From Clostridia bacterium (GTDB lineage Bacteria > Bacillota > Clostridia > Oscillospirales > Acutalibacteraceae): a stretch of DNA of 62,524 nt. The position numbers and the translations under genes were made by a program. The DNA lies in NCBI GenBank assembly GCA_024404145.1, contig JAKSQK010000007.1:1-62524 (forward strand), in the 5' to 3' direction. Shown here in pieces: positions 58,105 through 62,524 of this stretch; position 1 is the stretch's first letter; the number at the start of each line of letters is the position of its first letter. A model generated the notes under the pieces. The model ran no database searches, had not been told where the DNA came from, and saw only the letters and a list, made by a program, of their open reading frames with translations.

Positions 58105-58977
58105 TTAAGTTCCTAAATTTGTAAATATAGGAATCAAAATCATAACCAATATGCCAACGAACATTATGCAAATCGGGATAAGAAGTTTACTTGATGCTTT
58201 TTCGCCTTGACGATGAACATTTTGTTTTTTTGCCGACCATACTTCCTTGCTCTGTTCCATAAGCATAATTGTAAGTTCGCTGTTACCTTTGACTAAGCCT
58301 TGAACAATCGTTGACGCGAATTTCTTGATTTCAGGTATTATACAACGTGTTCCAAAATTAAAAATTGCATCAACCTCTGCAACGCCGTTATTCATTTCAT
58401 CAATGGCTTTTTGCATTTCTTTATAAAGGGAAGTTTGCCCTGTATACGCTATTTCCTCCCACGCTTCACGCAAAATCATTCCGGCATTTGTGAGCAAAGC
58501 AAGTTTGGAAATGACTTCAGAAAAATCGCTTAGCATTTCCTCTGATCTTTTTAATATTTTGTTTTCAGTCACTGTACCAAAGTAGTAGTACGCCAAAAAG
58601 GCAAAAGCGACACCAACAAAAAGTATTGCCACCGTATCCGCTAAGCCATATAAACAAAACGCCAATACCAAAACCGTTAATCCTATTGTAATTTTTTGAG
58701 AGTGAATTACACGCAAATAATAATCTGCATATTTAGGACCGTACAGTACTTCTAAATTTCTTCTTAATCTCCTATCGCTTTTGCTTTTGTATTGATAGTT
58801 AAACATTTCAAGAGCTGCAAAGCCAACAAAATAAATCTCTTTTAAAGGAAAATCTCTTTCTTCTAATGGTTCAAATAATGATTCATTTTTTTTGCCTTTA
58901 AAAAATAAGATGAACCAAAAAAACAGAGTAAGAACACCCGCTAAAGCAATAACGATGTCTGTAATAGTAAAGACCAT
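58105..58977 (-). CDS. tadC: Tad pilus inner-membrane platform protein TadC
   Basis: 290 residues of the GspF/TadC family with about four membrane helices. The F-domain segment (LSDFSEVISKLALLTNAGMILREAWEEIAY, then ASTIVQGLVKGNSELTIMLMEQSKEVW) is clear. It works with TadB as the platform on which TadA drives pilin assembly. AAGGAGGA precedes the ATG, 12 bases after tadB. Confidence 0.92.
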   Translation of the reverse strand: MVFTITDIVIALAGVLTLFFWFILFFKGKKNESLFEPLEERDFPLKEIYFVGFAALEMFNYQYKSKSDRRLRRNLEVLYGPKYADYYLRVIHSQKITIGLTVLVLAFCLYGLADTVAILFVGVAFAFLAYYYFGTVTENKILKRSEEMLSDFSEVISKLALLTNAGMILREAWEEIAYTGQTSLYKEMQKAIDEMNNGVAEVDAIFNFGTRCIIPEIKKFASTIVQGLVKGNSELTIMLMEQSKEVWSAKKQNVHRQGEKASSKLLIPICIMFVGILVMILIPIFTNLGT

Positions 58978-58989
58978 TTTTCATCCTCC

Positions 58990-59850
58990 TTAAACCTTTA
59001 TATTTAATACTGCTTTTCCGATAAAATAGGAGGCAACAAACATACATATTGCAACGGTAGTAGATATAATGCCGGTTACGGTAACAAAATTAGCCGCAAA
59101 ATCTTCACTCATCAGTTTAATCATACCTATTAGAATAATCGGCATAACAACCATAATGTTTTGTTCATTTTTACTGCCAGTAACAACCGTCTCAATATCC
59201 TCTGCTATTTCCATTTTGTCGCTTAATATTTCATGCGTGCTTCTAATTGTATCTTTTATATTACCGCCTTTTCTATAACAGATTCTAAAAACATTTGCAA
59301 AGCTCTCGATATCTCCTATACCGCTCCTGCGTCCAAAATCTTCCAAAACATCTTCTACATCCACATTGTTTGCCATTCCGGAAAGAACTATTTCTAGTTC
59401 TTTTAAAATGTAGGCGTCTTCTTCGTACTGAACTTTTAGATCGTCATAAACCGTTTTAAATGAATCCGTCACATTTTTACCTGCCCCCAATGAGGTTGTT
59501 AACGATTCAAGCATATCCCTAAATTGTGCTTTCAAAATATGTTGTTTTTTATTTATTATTTGATTTGTACGAATAGGTAAAAACATAATTCCTGCAACAA
59601 TTCCAACAGTTGATGAGATCAATACATTTAATATATATGTTAATACAGTTGGATTACCAAATTCGTCTTTGCCTATTCCACCATAAAATAAATACCCAAC
59701 CACTGCACCAACTACAAAGGCCAAAGCAAAGTATGCTACTTTTTCTTTTAAGGACATATAATAAACTTTATAATTATATGTTTTGATGTTCGTAGCCGAT
59801 AAATAATATTGTGGTTCAGTCTCTTTCTCATTTTTTTTGAACAGTCCCAT
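58990..59850 (-). CDS. tadB: Tad pilus inner-membrane platform protein TadB
   Basis: 286 residues of the GspF/TadB family. Membrane helices lie at both ends, and the cytoplasmic F domain has FRDMLESLTTSLGAGKNVTDSFKTVYDDL and SFANVFRICYRKGGNIKDTIRSTHEILSDKM. GAGGTG precedes the ATG, nine bases after tadA. It pairs with TadC. Confidence 0.92.
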   Translation of the reverse strand: MGLFKKNEKETEPQYYLSATNIKTYNYKVYYMSLKEKVAYFALAFVVGAVVGYLFYGGIGKDEFGNPTVLTYILNVLISSTVGIVAGIMFLPIRTNQIINKKQHILKAQFRDMLESLTTSLGAGKNVTDSFKTVYDDLKVQYEEDAYILKELEIVLSGMANNVDVEDVLEDFGRRSGIGDIESFANVFRICYRKGGNIKDTIRSTHEILSDKMEIAEDIETVVTGSKNEQNIMVVMPIILIGMIKLMSEDFAANFVTVTGIISTTVAICMFVASYFIGKAVLNIKV

Positions 59851-59859
59851 AAAAACACC

Positions 59860-61098
59860 TCATATTTCTGTTTTTATACCCGAAAGTTTTAATTTAAAAT
59901 CATTTTGCATTGAATTAGTTGTTCTCTTTAAGCAACCCGAAACATGGTCAATAGTGCTGCTCTCATCTTCTTCAAAAACATACAAGGGGTTTAATATTAC
60001 TTTCCCGTTTTCATAACCAACAACTTCAGTAATTTCCATTGTTTTTCTTGATCTGTCACGAAGTCTGGAAAGATGAATGATAATATCAACAGCAGAAGCA
60101 ATCTGCTGTCTAATTGCTTCGAGCGGAAGTCCTGCTGCACCTTGCAAAACCATTGTTTCTAAACGGCTAAGCATATCCTCTGTGGAGTTTGCGTGTCCGG
60201 TTGACAATGAACCATCGTGTCCAGTGTTCATTGCCTGAAGCATATCTAATGCCTCACCGCCACGACACTCACCGACGATGATTCTTTCCGGTCTCATACG
60301 AAGCGATGATTTGATCAGATCTCGAATTGTAATCTCGCCGGCGCCGGAAGCATTTGCGTTTCTCGTCTCAAGGCTGACCAGGTTCTCAACACCCTTGATC
60401 TGGAGTTCTGCCGAGTCCTCAATTGTAATAATACGCTCATCTTTCGGAATGTAGTTAGACAGAGCATTCAAAAAAGTTGTTTTGCCGGAACCAGTACCAC
60501 CGCTGATGAATATGTTATATTTCGCTTTTACAAGTAGTTCGAGCTTCTCGGCAATCTCTTTGGTTATTGAGCCGTATTGTATCAGTTTTTCTATTGTCAT
60601 CGGAGTTTTTGAAAACTTACGGATAGTAACTGTCGGTCCGCAAAGAGCAATAGGCGGAAGCACAACATTTACACGGGAACCATCGGGAAGTCTCGTGTCG
60701 CAAATCGGATTTGCTTGGTTTACTTCTCTGCCGGCAAGACCGACAATTCGTTGGATAATGTCTTCAAGACGGCGCTGACTCTCAAATTGTTTATCCATTT
60801 TGAATAAACGACCGTTTTGTTCTATAAACACATTATCGGGACCGTTAATCATAACTTCGGTTATCGTTTCGTCATTCATAATAGTGTCAAGCAACCCGAA
60901 CCCACGGATAGAACTGTAAACCTGTTGAACGATCGATACCCTTTGATCGATTGAGCAATATGTACTCCCGATACGCTGAGCAACAATTTCTTCAATTTTT
61001 TCTTCGAGTTCGGCATCTTCCATTTTGCTCAGCGGAAGATTTTCGGTTACATATTTTTTAATTTCGTTGATAAACTGTTGTTCTTGTTCGAAATCCAT
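59860..61098 (-). CDS. tadA: Tad/CpaF-type secretion ATPase TadA
   Basis: 412-residue hexameric ATPase (VirB11/CpaF family) that powers Flp pilus assembly. It has Walker [16 protein letters not shown] (about 203-217), the Asp box and Walker B around [23 protein letters not shown], and the His box in [13 protein letters not shown]. Length fits. It is flanked by tadZ and tadB. Codon use looks less AT-rich than in tadB, tadC and the pseudopilin genes. Confidence 0.96.
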   Translation of the reverse strand: MDFEQEQQFINEIKKYVTENLPLSKMEDAELEEKIEEIVAQRIGSTYCSIDQRVSIVQQVYSSIRGFGLLDTIMNDETITEVMINGPDNVFIEQNGRLFKMDKQFESQRRLEDIIQRIVGLAGREVNQANPICDTRLPDGSRVNVVLPPIALCGPTVTIRKFSKTPMTIEKLIQYGSITKEIAEKLELLVKAKYNIFISGGTGSGKTTFLNALSNYIPKDERIITIEDSAELQIKGVENLVSLETRNANASGAGEITIRDLIKSSLRMRPERIIVGECRGGEALDMLQAMNTGHDGSLSTGHANSTEDMLSRLETMVLQGAAGLPLEAIRQQIASAVDIIIHLSRLRDRSRKTMEITEVVGYENGKVILNPLYVFEEDESSTIDHVSGCLKRTTNSMQNDFKLKLSGIKTEI

Positions 61099-61113
61099 TC
61101 GCTCACCACCTTA

Positions 61114-62175
61114 TTATAGAATTTTGTCAAACATATCCATCGGTGCCAACTGCCCAATCACCTGCGCTGTTGTTGCGTGCTCATATCTCGGAGCACCGCC
61201 GACATTTTTGATACCGATTTCATTTAATGTCTTGCTTGTCTTATTACTGAATTTGTTATAAATGAGTGCAAGTCTGTTGGTAAGAGGCGACTCTGCATTC
61301 TGCTCCATTGCATTCAAAGCGTTATACGCTCTGAAAAGCTTTGCATTTGATATGTCAGAACCATCGCCCACCCACACAAGTGCATGAGCCTGTCTGACCA
61401 CTTTTAACATCTCTTTATCGAGCGAAAAATCCATATCAAGAATAATGTAATTATAAGAGCCGATCAGTTTTGTTTCCGATATCAAATGAATAATATCTTC
61501 AGAACCGAGTTCCAACATATCAAGTGCTATCTTGGGCTGTGAATAGAAATATACCCCACGAGGATCTTTTTTGACGCAGCTTTCAAGTTTAAGAGCAAGA
61601 TTGGTTTTTTTGCTCTTCAGAGCGAAGATAATGTCGCTCATATCAAACTGTCCTTCTGCCGAAAAAACAGAATCGGCGGATCCGAATTTTTCAAGGTTCA
61701 AATAAAGAACCTTCGCTCCCTTTGCTGCATAGTGCAAAGCACAAGCTGCAGCAACACAGGAACTTCCGCACCCGCCGCTTATCGGCTCAAACGCAATTAT
61801 TTTTGCAGAATCATCACCGAGTTTTAACCCGGATATGCTTCCTGCATTTTCTGAGTAAATGCTGAGAATCTGCTTGTATATCAAGTCTGCCTTTTGAAAT
61901 TTGCAGATTGCACGCTGATTATTCACGGTATCAACATCTGCCGAATCCACTAAGTATGCAAAGCCACATCTTTTGGGAAGCATAGACAAGTCAATTTCAA
62001 AAGAGTCATTCGCGACCAAAACATCAATCTTTGCATTCTCCAATGTAGAAAGTGCCACTGTTTGATCCGTAAAAGAATAAATTTCAAACTTATCGGAGTA
62101 CTTCGTACTAAAAGCAGTTACGATTCGATTTAAATAACTCTCGTCTTTTTCCAGAATAGCAAGTTTGATTTTCAT
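61114..62175 (-). CDS. tadZ: TadZ/CpaE-like pilus localisation ATPase
   Basis: 353 residues. The N-terminal receiver-like domain (about 1-110) lacks an obvious phosphorylation pocket, as is normal for TadZ. It is followed by a ParA/MinD-like domain with a degenerate nucleotide loop SGGCGSSCVAAACA, where the usual lysines of KGGxGKS are missing. Atypical loops of this kind are known in TadZ. The protein is thought to place the Tad machine at the pole. AAGGAG precedes the ATG, 15 bases after the HTH gene. Confidence 0.88.
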   Translation of the reverse strand: MKIKLAILEKDESYLNRIVTAFSTKYSDKFEIYSFTDQTVALSTLENAKIDVLVANDSFEIDLSMLPKRCGFAYLVDSADVDTVNNQRAICKFQKADLIYKQILSIYSENAGSISGLKLGDDSAKIIAFEPISGGCGSSCVAAACALHYAAKGAKVLYLNLEKFGSADSVFSAEGQFDMSDIIFALKSKKTNLALKLESCVKKDPRGVYFYSQPKIALDMLELGSEDIIHLISETKLIGSYNYIILDMDFSLDKEMLKVVRQAHALVWVGDGSDISNAKLFRAYNALNAMEQNAESPLTNRLALIYNKFSNKTSKTLNEIGIKNVGGAPRYEHATTAQVIGQLAPMDMFDKIL

Positions 62176-62190
62176 TTTTAAAACTCCTTT

Positions 62191-62466
62191 TTACTTTTTA
62201 ACAACTATTTGAAACTTTTTCTTAAAATCATCACCGTATAGTTTCATCAATACATCAGGGTCACGATTAACAGCAACAGCTACAATTCCCAAACATGTTT
62301 CCCATGTGATTTGCAATTCTCCACGCTCGAACAAAGAAACCGCTTGTCGAGATTTACCTATCAATTCGGCAAACATTTCTTGCGACAAACCGAGTTTGCT
62401 TCTTAATTCCGGCAGTTTGCTCTGTAATGTGATTTGTAATTCGTTTTTTAAGGAATTTTTATCCAT
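62191..62466 (-). CDS. XRE-type helix-turn-helix regulator
   Basis: 91 residues. The HTH (about 21-60) reads LRSKLGLSQEMFAELIGKSRQAVSLFERGE, a Cro/CI-type fold. I choose ATG at 62466; GGGGGCAGGA is just before it. It is the first visible gene of the Tad cluster, 15 bases before tadZ, and may control the operon. The 46-58 bases after it to the window end show no promoter I can name, and more upstream genes may exist outside the window. Confidence 0.8.
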   Translation of the reverse strand: MDKNSLKNELQITLQSKLPELRSKLGLSQEMFAELIGKSRQAVSLFERGELQITWETCLGIVAVAVNRDPDVLMKLYGDDFKKKFQIVVKK

Positions 62467-62524
62467 TCCTGCCCCCAACCTTAATAATCAATTATCGACT
62501 TTTTGCGTAGAACTAAGAGTTCTA

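Overview
The window looks like a chromosome segment of a low-GC, endospore-forming member of the Clostridia, possibly Oscillospiraceae/Ruminococcaceae-like. The DNA is AT-rich, with Gram-positive GGAGG-type ribosome sites and TTGACA/TATAAT promoters. Sporulation genes are present (spoIIID, sigK, spoVAC, spoVAD, yunB), and there is no outer-membrane machinery. No gene fixes the species.

Positions 1-30.6 kb are mostly housekeeping genes. A partial tRNA-Lys is followed by serC-serA, a DUF554 membrane protein, purB with a P-type ATPase and a zinc-ribbon-like lipoprotein, and a flavoprotein. Next come spoIIID with an orphan polysaccharide-export ATPase, and sigK. A group of tRNA-t6A enzymes follows (trmO, tcdA, mtaB, with cysK between). 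Then come spoVAC-spoVAD, ligA, yunB and a class A penicillin-binding protein, a DUF4364 regulator, a FlaA1/CapD-type sugar dehydratase, a YerC repressor, an amino-acid ABC importer with a DapF-like racemase, uvrB and a secreted fibronectin-type protein.

At 30.8-31.7 kb lie broken remnants of a tyrosine integrase and an AAA ATPase. They mark the edge of an accessory block.

From 62.5 kb down to 31.9 kb every gene is on the minus strand. In order of transcription these are an HTH regulator, tadZ-tadA-tadB-tadC, a Flp pilin, TadE/TadG-like pseudopilins, a leucine-rich lipoprotein and a prepilin peptidase. They are followed by a WG-repeat protein, GtrA, an FAD enzyme and a GT-C-like membrane enzyme. 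Then come an FHA protein, a membrane protein, a PP2C phosphatase, a Ser/Thr kinase, a membrane protein carrying three ETTVL tags, another membrane protein, and a 2,985-residue Ig-repeat surface protein ending at a strong terminator. I read this as one functional unit: a Tad-type pilus with its own phospho-threonine switch, a sugar-lipid module and a giant anchored adhesin.

Main points for a second look: (1) the Tad/kinase/FHA/adhesin locus with a repeated ETTVL phospho-tag shared by the FHA protein and a membrane protein; (2) perfect hairpins that hide the ribosome site of spoIIID and spoVAC, with the sporulation promoter built into the hairpin so that only the proper transcript escapes; (3) an amino-acid-binding lipoprotein whose domain order looks circularly permuted; (4) clustering of three different t6A37-modifying enzymes; (5) a P-type ATPase with altered core motifs.
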